Source of the DNA: Mycolicibacterium tokaiense
Lineage (GTDB): Bacteria > Actinomycetota > Actinomycetes > Mycobacteriales > Mycobacteriaceae
Assembly (NCBI RefSeq): GCF_010725885.1
Contig: NZ_AP022600.1
Coordinates: forward strand, 1,488,001 to 1,552,000
Direction: 5' to 3'
Length of the DNA stretch: 64,000 nucleotides
Part shown: positions 8,088 through 16,104 of the stretch, piece after piece
Layout of the letters: each line of letters starts with the position of its first letter
Position numbering within the stretch: position 1 is the first letter of the stretch
Notes under the pieces: model-generated
Told to the model about the DNA's origin: nothing
Database searches by the model: none
Seen by the model: only the letters and a program-made list of their open reading frames with translations
Made by a program: the position numbers and the translations under genes

Positions 8088-9002
8088 ACGCCTGCGCCTG
8101 AATTCGGTCGGGTTCATTCCACGCACGCGTTTGAACGCGGCGCTGAACCCGAACGGATCGGCGTACCCCACGCGTGCCGCGACCTCGGCGATGGTCGCCG
8201 TCCTGTGTTCCACCAGCAGGTCCGCGGCCAGCGTCATGCGCCACCCGGTCAAGTACGTCAGTGGTGGTTCGCCCACCAGATCGGTGAAACGCTTGGCCAG
8301 CGTCGAGCGTGACACCCCGATCCGACGCGCCAGTCCGGCCACGGTCCACGGCTCGGCCGGCTCCCCGTGGATCAGCCGCAATGCCTCACCCGCCACCGGG
8401 TCGCGCTGCGCCGCCCACCACGCCGGGGGTTGGCCGCCGGGCCGGTCGAACCACTCCCGCAACGTGCAGACCAGCATCCAGTCCAACAACCGGTCCAGGA
8501 CCACCTGCTGGCCCGGCGCGTCGACGGCCACCTCCGCGGCCAGGTGGTCCACCACCGGATCACCGGTGCCCCCGGCCTCGACCCGCAGCACCACCGGCAG
8601 CGCCTCGAGCAGCCGGCGGTTGATCTCGCCGCCCACCGGATAGGCACCGACGATGAGTGTCGGGCCGCCGGCGTCGGCGTCGGCCCAGCCCAACCGATGG
8701 CGAGTGCCGCCCAACTCTGGCGTTGCACAGAACCGGCCGCACTGTACGGGCTGAGCCTCGGTATCGAGGGCGTCGACAAACGAGAAGATCCCGGGTCCAC
8801 GCACCACCACGGTCTCGTAGGAATTCAGCGGCTCGGGCTCCCCGTGTTCGGGCACGATCCACCCGGAGCCGTTCAGGATGGTGCACAGCGTCAGGGGCGC
8901 GCCGTCGACAAAATGCAGGGACCACGGCGCTGACAAGGCGGTACTGCCGAACAGCGACCCATGCGCCCGCACCCCGCGGAACAGATCAGCGAAAGCGTCC
9001 AC
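7980..9002 (-). CDS. AraC-family transcriptional regulator
   Basis: A 340-residue regulator with an N-terminal cupin-like sensing domain (AraC_binding_2/cupin_6 type, including VRGPGIFSF) and a C-terminal pair of helix-turn-helices: TVAGLARRIGVSRSTLAKRF and TIAEVAARVGYADPFGFSAAFKR. The GTG start has TAGCCT six bases upstream (9014-9009), the geometry of a leaderless mycobacterial transcript. It is divergent from an NmrA-type oxidoreductase gene across 80 bases, so it probably controls that gene. The 35-residue tail after the second HTH is longer than usual and is what creates the overlap with the small membrane-protein gene. Confidence 0.9.
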   Translation of the reverse strand: MDAFADLFRGVRAHGSLFGSTALSAPWSLHFVDGAPLTLCTILNGSGWIVPEHGEPEPLNSYETVVVRGPGIFSFVDALDTEAQPVQCGRFCATPELGGTRHRLGWADADAGGPTLIVGAYPVGGEINRRLLEALPVVLRVEAGGTGDPVVDHLAAEVAVDAPGQQVVLDRLLDWMLVCTLREWFDRPGGQPPAWWAAQRDPVAGEALRLIHGEPAEPWTVAGLARRIGVSRSTLAKRFTDLVGEPPLTYLTGWRMTLAADLLVEHRTATIAEVAARVGYADPFGFSAAFKRVRGMNPTEFRRRRLGLTPAGYVERQAHFPQQEDGQEPSDRFLQLQRTH

Positions 9003-9017
9003 CCACCCAGGCTAGAC

Positions 9018-9033
9018 GAATGGACAGGCATTC
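9018..9033. promoter_or_regulatory. Inverted repeat GAATG-N6-CATTC between divergent araC-type and nmrA-type genes
   Basis: A perfect 5-base inverted repeat in the 80-base divergent region, just upstream of the regulator's TAGCCT -10. It is a possible operator. AraC proteins usually bind direct repeats, so the assignment is weak. Confidence 0.3.
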
Positions 9034-9082
9034 CGGCTTCTCACCCATGGGAAAGTCCAACAACCCCGGGTTGACTGGAGCC

Positions 9083-9919
9083 ATGAACACCACCGACAAC
9101 ACCCTGGTCCTGGGGGCCAGCGGCAAGACCGGCCGCCGGCTCGTCCCCCGTCTGCGACTGCGCGGAGTGCCCGTGCGGCCGGCATCACGGTCCAGCAGGA
9201 TCCGGTTCGACTGGGCTGACCGCGACAGCTGGTCCGCGGCCCTGCAAGACGTCGCCGCGGTGTATCTGGTGCCGCCACGCGACCCTGCGCCCGTGCGGGA
9301 GTTCGTGTCACTGGCCGAGCAGCGCGGGGTCCGACGGGCCGTCGTGCTCTCCGGCCGGGGCGCGGACACCTGGGGCGATTCGACTTTCGGACTGGACATG
9401 CGTGCCGCCGAGGACGCCGTGCGGGCCTCGAGCCTGGAGTGGACCATCCTGCGTCCCAACAACTTCGCGCAGGACTTCGACGAGGACGTTTTCCGCGACG
9501 ATGTGGTCTCCGGGCAGCTTGCGCTGCCCAGCACGGTGGCAGAGCCGTTCATCGACATCGCGGATGTCGCCGACGTGGCGGCGACGGTACTGACCGAACC
9601 CGGCGCGCACGTCGGACAGATTTACGAGATGAGCGGTCCGCGATCGATCACCTTCGCCGAGGCCGTACAGCTGATCGCCACGGCGTCCGGACGCCCGGTG
9701 CACTACACCGCGGTGTCGCCGCAGGAGTACCGCGCCGGCCTGGTGGCGCAGGGCCTGAGCGAGGACGATGCGCACCACGTCGCGGAGATGTTCGTGATGA
9801 TGGAGCGCGGTGCACTCAGTGCACCCACCGACACGGTGCCCACACTGTTGGGGCGCCCGGCCCACACGTTCGAGGACTATGTGCTGCGGGCCGCGGCGGC
9901 GGGGGCGTGGGACCGATGA
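9083..9919 (+). CDS. NmrA-like NAD(P)-binding oxidoreductase
   Basis: A 278-residue atypical extended SDR of the NmrA/YtfG (quinone oxidoreductase 2, ergot-alkaloid EasG-like) type. The N-terminal LVLGASGKTGRRL is the dinucleotide-binding loop. The Tyr of the SDR triad is absent, as is normal in this family. The middle contains LEWTILRPNNFAQDF and the C-terminal lobe VGQIYEMSGPRSITFAEAV. The start is the ATG at 9083, preceded by CTGGAG. It is divergent from the AraC regulator and overlaps the next gene by ATGA, so the two are probably one regulated redox operon. The substrate is unknown. Confidence 0.88.
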   Translation: MNTTDNTLVLGASGKTGRRLVPRLRLRGVPVRPASRSSRIRFDWADRDSWSAALQDVAAVYLVPPRDPAPVREFVSLAEQRGVRRAVVLSGRGADTWGDSTFGLDMRAAEDAVRASSLEWTILRPNNFAQDFDEDVFRDDVVSGQLALPSTVAEPFIDIADVADVAATVLTEPGAHVGQIYEMSGPRSITFAEAVQLIATASGRPVHYTAVSPQEYRAGLVAQGLSEDDAHHVAEMFVMMERGALSAPTDTVPTLLGRPAHTFEDYVLRAAAAGAWDR

Positions 9920-10335
9920 GCACCTCACTGCGTGCGCAGGATCTCGACCTGCTGCGCCGGCCCCTGCACGGATTCCTGACGATCGCCGGAGGGCCCCAGC
10001 CGCCCCAGCCCCGCCCGGTGTGGTTCGAGGCGGCCGACGACGGGACCATCCAGCTGTTCACTGGCCCTGACACCGCCAAAGTTCGCCAGCTGCAGCGTGA
10101 TCCGCGGGCCTCGCTGGTGGTGGCCGCCCCGGTCGGGGAACATGAACACTGGGTCTCGGTCACCGGCCCGGCCACCGTGGAACGCGACGGGGCCGACGAG
10201 CTGCTACACCGCCTGGCGGCGCGCTACTGGGACCTCGACGACCCCCGCCGCGCCGCGGAGCTCGCCGAGATGTCGGCCCAGAACTGGCTGCGGGTGGTCA
10301 TTCACCCGGACAAGGTGAGCGGCTACGCGATGTGA
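9916..10335 (+). CDS. Pyridoxamine 5'-phosphate oxidase-like (FMN/F420-binding split-barrel) protein
   Basis: A 139-residue split beta-barrel protein: LRRPLHGFLTI, PVWFEAADDGTIQLFT, KVRQLQRDPRASLVVAAP and a C-terminal LRVVIHPDKVSGYAM. This order is typical of the PPOX/F420-dependent reductase superfamily common in mycobacteria. Whether it binds FMN, F420, heme or biliverdin cannot be read from the sequence. The ATG overlaps the upstream TGA (ATGA), indicating translational coupling with the NmrA-type oxidoreductase. The stop lies 15 bases from the convergent azoreductase gene. Confidence 0.85.
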   Translation: MSTSLRAQDLDLLRRPLHGFLTIAGGPQPPQPRPVWFEAADDGTIQLFTGPDTAKVRQLQRDPRASLVVAAPVGEHEHWVSVTGPATVERDGADELLHRLAARYWDLDDPRRAAELAEMSAQNWLRVVIHPDKVSGYAM

Positions 10336-10350
10336 GTCGGACGAGGCGGG

Positions 10351-10965
10351 TCAGGACCAGCCGTCGGCGACGGCGGCCACCTCGGCCCGCACCTCGGCGA
10401 TGGGCCGGTGGAAGTCACCTGGGTTCGCCGGAGGCTCGGTGTGCACCACCACGCCCTGGACCTGCATCCCCATGAAGGCGCCGAGGATGCCGAAGAAGGG
10501 CCCGATCACGAAGTCGGTTTCCACGTCGGCTCCCGTTGGGGTCGCGCGCGCCGAGATCACCAGTACCGGCTTTCCCCGCAAGGGTGCAATGCCTTCTGCC
10601 GCAGGCGAAGTGGCACCGATGACGTGGACGTTGTCCAGCCACGCCTTCAGGGTCGAGGGCATCGAGTAGTTGTACATCGGCGCACCCACCACCACCGCGG
10701 CCGCATCGCTCAGCTCGGCGAGCAGCTCGTCCTGCAACCGGCGGGCCTCCGGCGACGGGGTCACACTGCCGTCGGGCTGCAGTTCAGCCGTGAAGTGCAG
10801 GGCGTTGGTGTGCAGGTGCGGCAACTGCTCGGTGTGCAGGTCGCGGCGACGGATCTCCCGGCCGGGCGCCGCGGCCGCCCACCGCTGGGCGAACTCTGTC
10901 GCCAACTGTCGTGACGCCGACGAGGTGAGGTTGGCCGACGAGTCGAGCTGCAAGATGTAGGTCAC
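10351..10965 (-). CDS. azoR: FMN-dependent NADH:quinone oxidoreductase / azoreductase
   Basis: A 204-residue flavodoxin-fold enzyme of the AzoR family, which transfers two electrons from NADH to quinones and azo compounds. It begins with the FMN-phosphate-binding segment LQLDSSANLTSSASRQLA. The FMN-binding loop is VVVGAPMYNYSMPSTLKAWLDNV, followed by GKPVLVISARA and FFGILGAFMGMQV. Length matches the family. The start is a GTG with TAGACT nine bases upstream, so the leader would be only 2-3 bases. It may defend against quinone or electrophile stress. Its neighbour across the divergent region is heat-shock-controlled hsp20. Confidence 0.9.
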   Translation of the reverse strand: MTYILQLDSSANLTSSASRQLATEFAQRWAAAAPGREIRRRDLHTEQLPHLHTNALHFTAELQPDGSVTPSPEARRLQDELLAELSDAAAVVVGAPMYNYSMPSTLKAWLDNVHVIGATSPAAEGIAPLRGKPVLVISARATPTGADVETDFVIGPFFGILGAFMGMQVQGVVVHTEPPANPGDFHRPIAEVRAEVAAVADGWS

Positions 10966-11073
10966 GAGGTAAGCAGTCTAGTGTGGCCGTTCAGCAGTCC
11001 CGAAAGACGCACTGCGCGTGGCCAAGACGCCTCCGGCGCCGGAAACCCGGGCCGAAAAATCCTCTGAAAAAAT

Positions 11074-11100
11074 CTGGCACTCTCCGGCGCCGAGTGCTAA
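11074..11100. promoter_or_regulatory. CIRCE element (HrcA operator) upstream of hsp20
   Basis: CTGGCACTC (11074-11082), nine bases, then GAGTGCTAA (11092-11100). The right arm is an exact match to the CIRCE consensus and the left arm differs at two positions (16 of 18). It lies about 70 bases before the hsp20 start codon. This predicts HrcA repression and heat induction. Confidence 0.85.
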
Positions 11101-11170
11101 TCTCGGCGGTGCACAGTGATTGGTCGCCCGCCAGGGTGGCGGGCCCCTAGTGTCGAGGAGGTGGGTTGCT

Positions 11171-11620
11171 GTGCTTCGTTTTGATCCCTTCGGTGACATT
11201 GACTCCCTGACCCGCGGACTGCTCGCGAATCAGTCGACGAACAGCCGAGTTCCCCGGTTCATGCCGATGGACCTGTGCAAGATCGGCGACCATTACGTGT
11301 TGACCGCCGACCTGCCTGGCATCGACCCCGGCTCCGTCGACGTCGATGTGGACGGCGGAACCCTGACCATCTCGGCGCACCGCACGGCCCGTTCCGAGGA
11401 GTCCGCCCAGTGGCTGGCCAACGAGCGGTTCTCCGGCAGCTATCGCCGTCAGTTGTCGCTCGGGGACAACATCGACACGTCTGCCATCTCGGCGACGTAC
11501 GAGAACGGCGTGCTGACCGTCACGATCCCGGTGGCCGAGAAGGCCAAGCCGCGCAAGATCGAGGTCAGCCACACCGGCTCAGCAGTTCCGATCGAGCGGA
11601 CCACCGTCGACGCAGAGTGA
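11171..11620 (+). CDS. Hsp20/alpha-crystallin family small heat-shock protein
   Basis: A 149-residue holdase chaperone that keeps unfolding proteins soluble. After the N-terminal VLRFDPFGDIDSLTRGLL and PRFMPMDLCKIGDHYVLTADLPGI comes the alpha-crystallin domain (about 35-130), ending in the conserved ATYENGVLTVTIPVAE. It is close in layout to the mycobacterial 18-kDa antigen/Hsp18. The GTG is chosen because GAGGAGG lies 9 bases upstream and homologues start at this point. An in-frame extension to 11120 is poor. The CIRCE element upstream predicts HrcA control. Confidence 0.93.
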   Translation: MLRFDPFGDIDSLTRGLLANQSTNSRVPRFMPMDLCKIGDHYVLTADLPGIDPGSVDVDVDGGTLTISAHRTARSEESAQWLANERFSGSYRRQLSLGDNIDTSAISATYENGVLTVTIPVAEKAKPRKIEVSHTGSAVPIERTTVDAE

Positions 11621-11657
11621 AAGGGGGTATATAGCAGCGACATTCGCCACCGAACCT

Positions 11658-13298
11658 TCACAGCTCCCGCACCTGCCCGCGTTCGACCAGCCAGCGGCGA
11701 TCCAGCCGGACGTTCTGCACCATCCTGCGGTCATGCGTCACCAGCAGGAGTGCGCCGGTAAAAGTCTCCAACGCCTGCTCCAGCTGCTCGATCGCGGGCA
11801 GGTCCAGATGATTGGTGGGCTCGTCGAGCACCAGCACATTGGTGCCGACCGCCTGGAGCAGCGCCAGGCCGGCCCGGGTGCGTTCACCGGGCGACAGCGC
11901 GTCGACGGGGCGTTCCACATGGTCTGACTTGAGCCCGAACTTGGCCAGCAGCGTACGCACGTCGGCGGTGGTCCAATCCGGCAAGCGCTGCTCGAACCGT
12001 TGTACCAGTGTGCCCGAGCCGGTGAAATCGGCTCGGGCCTGGTCGATTTCGCCGATCGACACGTTTGCGCCCAGGCTGGCGCGTCCCTCGTCGGGCAGGA
12101 TGCGCCCGAGTAGCAGCCGCAGCAGGGTGGACTTGCCCGCCCCGTTGGGTCCCGTGATGCCGATGCGGTCTCCGGCATCCACCTGCACACTCACCGGACC
12201 CAGGACGTGATCGCCTTGGCGCACCACTGCCTGGTTCAGGGTGGCCACCACCGCACTGGAGCGCGGCGCCGATCCGATGGTGAACTGCAGCGTCCACTCC
12301 TTGCGGGGTTCGGCCACGTCTTCGAGCCGGGCGATACGACTCTCCATCTGCCGGACCTTCTGTGCCTGCTTCTCGCTCGATTCGGTGGCCGCGCGGCGGC
12401 GGATCTTGTCGTTGTCCGGGGCCTTGCGGATCGCGTTGCGCACCCCCTGGCTGGACCACTCCCGCTGCACCCGGGCCCGCGCCACCAGATCCGCCTTCTT
12501 CTCGGCGAATTCCTCATACTGTTCGCGCCGGTGCCTGCGGCCGACCTCACGCTCTTCGAGGTAACTGTCGTATCCGCCGCCGAACACCGTGGTGGTGTTC
12601 TGCGCCAGATCCAGCTCCAGCACCCGGGTCACACTGCGCGCCAGGAACTCCCGGTCGTGACTGACCAGCACGACACCGCCGCGCAGCTCACGGACGAACT
12701 GCTCCAGCCGGTCGAGGCCGTCGAGATCCAGGTCATTGGTCGGTTCGTCGAGCAGGGCGATGTCGAACCGGGACAGGATCAGCGCCGCCAGGCCCACCCG
12801 CGCGGCCTGCCCGCCCGAGAGCGACGTCATGTCGGTCACCTCGGGCGTCACACCGTCGATCCCGAGATCGGCCAGCACCGCAGGCACCCGGTCCTCGAGG
12901 TCAGCGGCGCCGGTGGCCAGCCAGTGGTCCAACGCCACCGAGTAGGCGTCTGCGGCGGCGTCGGATTCACCCAGCGCCGCCGCCGCTGCTTCCATCGTCT
13001 CGGTGGCGGCAGCACACCCGGTGCGCCGCGCTATGTATGCGGCGACGGTCTCACCCGGGACACGCTCGTGTTCCTGCGGCAGCCAGCCCACGAATGCGTC
13101 TGCCGGAGCGAGGCTGACCGAGCCGGCCAGTGGTGGCAGTGCACCGGCCAGGATGCGTAGTAGCGTGCTCTTCCCGGCGCCGTTGGCGCCCACCACACCC
13201 AGCACGTCGCCGGGCGCCACCGTGACGTCCACGCCTTCGAAGAGAGTCCGGTGTGCGTAGCCGCCGGCCACCGCCTTGGCGACGAGCGTGGCGGTCAC
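11658..13298 (-). CDS. ABC-F family ATPase (duplicated ATP-binding domains)
   Basis: A 546-residue soluble protein with two ABC domains and no membrane segments. Domain 1 has Walker A GANGAGKST (37-45), signature LSGGQAARVGLAALIL and Walker B ALLDEPTNDLD. Domain 2 has Walker A GPNGAGKST, a variant signature LSPGERTRAGLALL and LVLDEPTNHLD. The basic linker between them (EKKADLVARARVQREW...) is the ABC-F interdomain linker that reaches into the ribosomal E/P site. ABC-F proteins resolve stalled ribosomes or protect them from antibiotics. The GTG start overlaps the upstream cellulase stop (TAGTG), so translation is coupled to an apparently unrelated gene. Confidence 0.92.
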   Translation of the reverse strand: MTATLVAKAVAGGYAHRTLFEGVDVTVAPGDVLGVVGANGAGKSTLLRILAGALPPLAGSVSLAPADAFVGWLPQEHERVPGETVAAYIARRTGCAAATETMEAAAAALGESDAAADAYSVALDHWLATGAADLEDRVPAVLADLGIDGVTPEVTDMTSLSGGQAARVGLAALILSRFDIALLDEPTNDLDLDGLDRLEQFVRELRGGVVLVSHDREFLARSVTRVLELDLAQNTTTVFGGGYDSYLEEREVGRRHRREQYEEFAEKKADLVARARVQREWSSQGVRNAIRKAPDNDKIRRRAATESSEKQAQKVRQMESRIARLEDVAEPRKEWTLQFTIGSAPRSSAVVATLNQAVVRQGDHVLGPVSVQVDAGDRIGITGPNGAGKSTLLRLLLGRILPDEGRASLGANVSIGEIDQARADFTGSGTLVQRFEQRLPDWTTADVRTLLAKFGLKSDHVERPVDALSPGERTRAGLALLQAVGTNVLVLDEPTNHLDLPAIEQLEQALETFTGALLLVTHDRRMVQNVRLDRRWLVERGQVREL

Positions 13299-14281
13299 TA
13301 CCAGCCCGCGTTGGCGGCCAGGTCGATGGCGTACTGGTTGACGAAGGTGCCCGCACTCGGGGCGCCGCGGCAGGATCCGTCGGACTCACCCGGGCGCTTG
13401 ACCCACAGGAACGCATCCACCTGGGGGTTGCCGGTGTCGGTGGTGGGCCGGACACCGAGTGCGCGACCGCTGGGGTTGCACCAGTACAGCGGATCACCCT
13501 CGACGGGGCCCGCGCCGTTGCGTGAGGTGTCGATGACGAATGGCTTGCCACCCGTCATCCCCGAGATCGCAGCGCCGTAGCCCGTCGACTCTTCGGTGGT
13601 GAAGAAGTTGGCGGTGTTGAGGCTGAAGCCGCGGGCCTTGGCCACGCCCACCCGGTTGAGCCGCGCCGCCATCACATCGGCAGGCACCCAGCGGGAGTGG
13701 CCGGCGTCGACGTAGACGGCCGTGCCCGGGTTGCGGGTCAACACGTCGACGGCGTAGCCGATGAGGTCGAAGCGTTCCTCCTGTTGAGCCGGGGAGAGGC
13801 AGTCGGCCATGGCCAGCGCATCGGGCTCCAGGATCACTGCGGCGTGGCCGCCGCCGATGGCGCCGGCCACGCCGTCGATCCAGCCCCGGTAGGCGTCCGC
13901 CGAGCCGAATCCGCCCGCGGCGTAGCTGCCGCAGTCGCGGTTGGTGATCCCGTAGAGCGCCAGGATGGGCATGGTGCCCGCGGCCTGGGCGTCGGCGATG
14001 TACTTGGCGTCCACCGACGGGGTGGACAGGTGATCCATCCAGTACGCCGTGGGGGTGTTCACCACGGCGTTCAGCTGCGGGCTGGGGTTGCCGGCGGCGG
14101 CGCGAATTCCCTTCGAGTTGGGGTTCACGTAGAACGGCCGGCCCACCAGGGGGTTGGCTTCGCTGACCAGGTGCACCTGCGGCGCCGTGCTGGGGGCGTC
14201 CGGTAGGGAAACCGCACCGAGCCCGGCGACAACGGCCGCGGCCAGGAAGGGGCTGGTCCAACGCAGGACTGAGGAGATCAC
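13298..14281 (-). CDS. Glycoside hydrolase family 6 (cellulase/endoglucanase), exported
   Basis: A 327-residue GH6 enzyme predicted to hydrolyse beta-1,4-glucan with inversion. A signal peptide (LRWTSPFLAAAVVAGLGAVS) is followed by the family landmarks: FYVNPNS, AGTMPILALYGITNRDCGSYAAGGF, the general-acid region AVILEPDALAMADC, VYVDAGHSRWV, the FVIDTSRNGAG stretch, and WVKRPGESDGSC. The start GTG has TAGTTT six bases upstream (14293-14288), suggesting a leaderless mRNA. A homologue (celA1) exists in M. tuberculosis. Mycobacteria also make cellulose in biofilms, so self-matrix remodelling is as plausible as saprophytic feeding. It is divergent from the fused dehydratase. Confidence 0.92.
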   Translation of the reverse strand: MISSVLRWTSPFLAAAVVAGLGAVSLPDAPSTAPQVHLVSEANPLVGRPFYVNPNSKGIRAAAGNPSPQLNAVVNTPTAYWMDHLSTPSVDAKYIADAQAAGTMPILALYGITNRDCGSYAAGGFGSADAYRGWIDGVAGAIGGGHAAVILEPDALAMADCLSPAQQEERFDLIGYAVDVLTRNPGTAVYVDAGHSRWVPADVMAARLNRVGVAKARGFSLNTANFFTTEESTGYGAAISGMTGGKPFVIDTSRNGAGPVEGDPLYWCNPSGRALGVRPTTDTGNPQVDAFLWVKRPGESDGSCRGAPSAGTFVNQYAIDLAANAGW

Positions 14282-14417
14282 GTCCCGAAACTAGTGGCGG
14301 CCGGTGGTGAGCGCCAATCCGCCCCCACCGGTGCAGCGTCGGAGACGGGGCGCCGAAGAACAATCCGGTCGAGTCGGCGTTGCGGAGGCAGGAGGTGACG
14401 GCGGTTAGGGTGCTTGG

Positions 14418-15446
14418 GTGACCGCAGCAGCAGAAACGTCTCCTCTCGAAGCCCGGTTGGGCCACCACTACCAGATGGACGGCACCTACCTCGTCGGCCG
14501 CGAGAAGCTGCGCGAGTACGCCCGGGCGGTGCAGGACTACCACCCCGCGCACTGGGACGTGGCGGCCGCTGCCGAACTGGGCTACGCGGACGTCATCGCC
14601 CCGCTGACCTTCACCTCGGCACCCGGCATGCAGTGCAATCGCCGGATGTTCGAGTCCATCGTGGTCGGTTATGACACCTACCTGCAGACCGAAGAGGTCT
14701 TCGAGCAGCACCGCCCGATCGTCGCCGGCGACGAACTGACCATCGACGTCGAACTCACCGCCGTGCGCCGGACCGCCGGCCGGGACTTCATCACCGTCAC
14801 CAACACCTTCACCGACACCGCGGGCGAGCGGGTGCACACCCTGCACACGACGGTCGTCGGTGTGACCGCCGACGACATCGACGCCGGGGTCAAGACAGCC
14901 GTGCAGAAGGCGATGATGCACGACATGAACATCCTCGACATCGGGGGTGACGACGCCGATTACGTCAAGACGCTGCGCCCCGAGACGGAGATCCGCATCG
15001 CCGACGGTTCCGGCCGCACACCGGGCACCCCGGATTTCGACAGCATCACCGTGGGTGACGACCTCGGGGTGCACCACACCCGGTTGTCGCGCGGCGACCT
15101 GGTCAATTACGCCGGCGTGGCCGGCGATGCCAATCCGATCCACTGGGATGAAGCCATCGCCAAGCTCGCCGGACTGCCCGACGTGATCGCCCATGGCATG
15201 CTCACCATGGGCCTGGGCGCGGGCTTCGCCTCCACGTGGACCGGTGATCCCGGAGCGGTGACCCGGTACACGGTGCGCCTGTCGCAGCCGGCCGTGGTGT
15301 CCGCCGCTGAGGGCGCCGACATCGAATACAGCGGCAAGGTGCGGTCACTGGACCCTGAAACCCGCAACGGAGTGCTGCTGATCGGCGCAAAGTCGGCCGG
15401 CAAGAAGATCTTCGGACTGGCGACGATGCACGTCAGGTTCCGCTGA
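14418..15446 (+). CDS. Fused HadA/HadB-type (3R)-hydroxyacyl dehydratase (double hotdog)
   Basis: A 342-residue two-domain protein. The N-terminal half is a FAS1-like/HadA-type hotdog (LGHHYQMDGTYLVGREKLREYARAVQDYHPAH). The C-terminal half is a MaoC/HadB-type hotdog with the hydratase-2 motif GDANPIHWDEAIAKLAGLPDVIAHGM, whose Asp and His are catalytic. Mycobacteria use separate HadA, HadB and HadC in mycolic-acid elongation; this is the fused form annotated in many mycobacteria, and its exact substrate is unknown. A TAGGGT hexamer ends 6 bases before the GTG (14406-14411), implying a leaderless transcript. Confidence 0.9.
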   Translation: MTAAAETSPLEARLGHHYQMDGTYLVGREKLREYARAVQDYHPAHWDVAAAAELGYADVIAPLTFTSAPGMQCNRRMFESIVVGYDTYLQTEEVFEQHRPIVAGDELTIDVELTAVRRTAGRDFITVTNTFTDTAGERVHTLHTTVVGVTADDIDAGVKTAVQKAMMHDMNILDIGGDDADYVKTLRPETEIRIADGSGRTPGTPDFDSITVGDDLGVHHTRLSRGDLVNYAGVAGDANPIHWDEAIAKLAGLPDVIAHGMLTMGLGAGFASTWTGDPGAVTRYTVRLSQPAVVSAAEGADIEYSGKVRSLDPETRNGVLLIGAKSAGKKIFGLATMHVRFR

Positions 15447-15621
15447 CCGGCACCTCGAGTGTCGTGATCCGCCGCTGTACCTCGCGGCGCAGCGCCCCGA
15501 GGATGACGAACACGTCGATCATCGAGATGTGGTTGGCGGCCAGCAGCACTGCCACGCCCGCTTGCCCATCCCCCGCGAGCGCGGTCGTCGTCTCGGTGCC
15601 GCCATGCCCCCGTGGTTGCAT
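15433..15621 (-). CDS. Possible small protein of unknown function
   Basis: A 62-codon ORF convergent with, and overlapping by 14 bases, the dehydratase gene. Its last 40 codons (from VAVLLAANHISMIDV on) have strong third-position G/C like a real gene, while the first 20 do not. The true start may therefore be a GTG near 15555. NHISMIDVFV superficially recalls the NHxxxxD motif of acyltransferases, but the peptide is far too short for one. Treat as tentative. Confidence 0.3.
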   Translation of the reverse strand: MQPRGHGGTETTTALAGDGQAGVAVLLAANHISMIDVFVILGALRREVQRRITTLEVPVSGT

Positions 15622-15666
15622 CGAACCGTATAGATAGAACCCCTAAGTTCCGGTAGCGTCGCTGGG

Positions 15667-16104
15667 GTGACTCTCGGCATCTGGGGTGATCTGACGGTCC
15701 TGGCCGCGGTGCTGGAGATCGTCTTCGCGAGCTGTGTCTTCGTCTACGTCTCCCGGCTGGAGAGGCGACGGTCCCATCCCCTGGGCGACCAGGTGGGCGC
15801 CCACAAGGCGGTGCTGGCCAAAGTACGCAAGGGCGCACCCATGACGCCGGAGGAAGTCGACTACGCAGCCGAGCTGGTGGCGGACGCCCGTTCACCACTG
15901 GCGTACGCCATCCCCGCCGCCTTGTTCACCATCGGTTTCTTCTACGTCGTCGGGTGTCTGTTCATGCTCCACGTCCACGGCGGCGATCCCTCCTTTCGCA
16001 CCTTCATCGGCGGCATCCCCATGCTGACGTCGATGAACATGGCTGCCCAGCTGCGCCGGGTCGCCGGACTGAAGCGCAAACTGCCGGCCGTCAGCGCTGC
16101 GTGA
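15667..16104 (+). CDS. Conserved membrane protein, unknown function
   Basis: A 145-residue protein with two predicted transmembrane helices: about residues 8-27 ([20 protein letters not shown]) and 77-100 ([22 protein letters not shown]). A cytoplasmic-looking charged segment lies between them. The GTG start has TAGCGT 7 bases upstream (15654-15659), consistent with a leaderless transcript. No family is recognised. Its last 14 bases overlap the end of the convergent mmpL gene, so both genes must be read through each other's terminator region. Confidence 0.65.
   Translation: MTLGIWGDLTVLAAVLEIVFASCVFVYVSRLERRRSHPLGDQVGAHKAVLAKVRKGAPMTPEEVDYAAELVADARSPLAYAIPAALFTIGFFYVVGCLFMLHVHGGDPSFRTFIGGIPMLTSMNMAAQLRRVAGLKRKLPAVSAA

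Noticed and set aside
13494..15194. A 566-codon open frame on the minus strand across the GH6 and dehydratase genes
   Set aside because: It spans two divergent genes with strong family matches and translates to low-complexity Arg/Gly/His sequence.
15433..15621. Reading the small ORF as a PlsC-like acyltransferase because of NHISMID
   Set aside because: It is about 60 residues long and lacks every other acyltransferase block.
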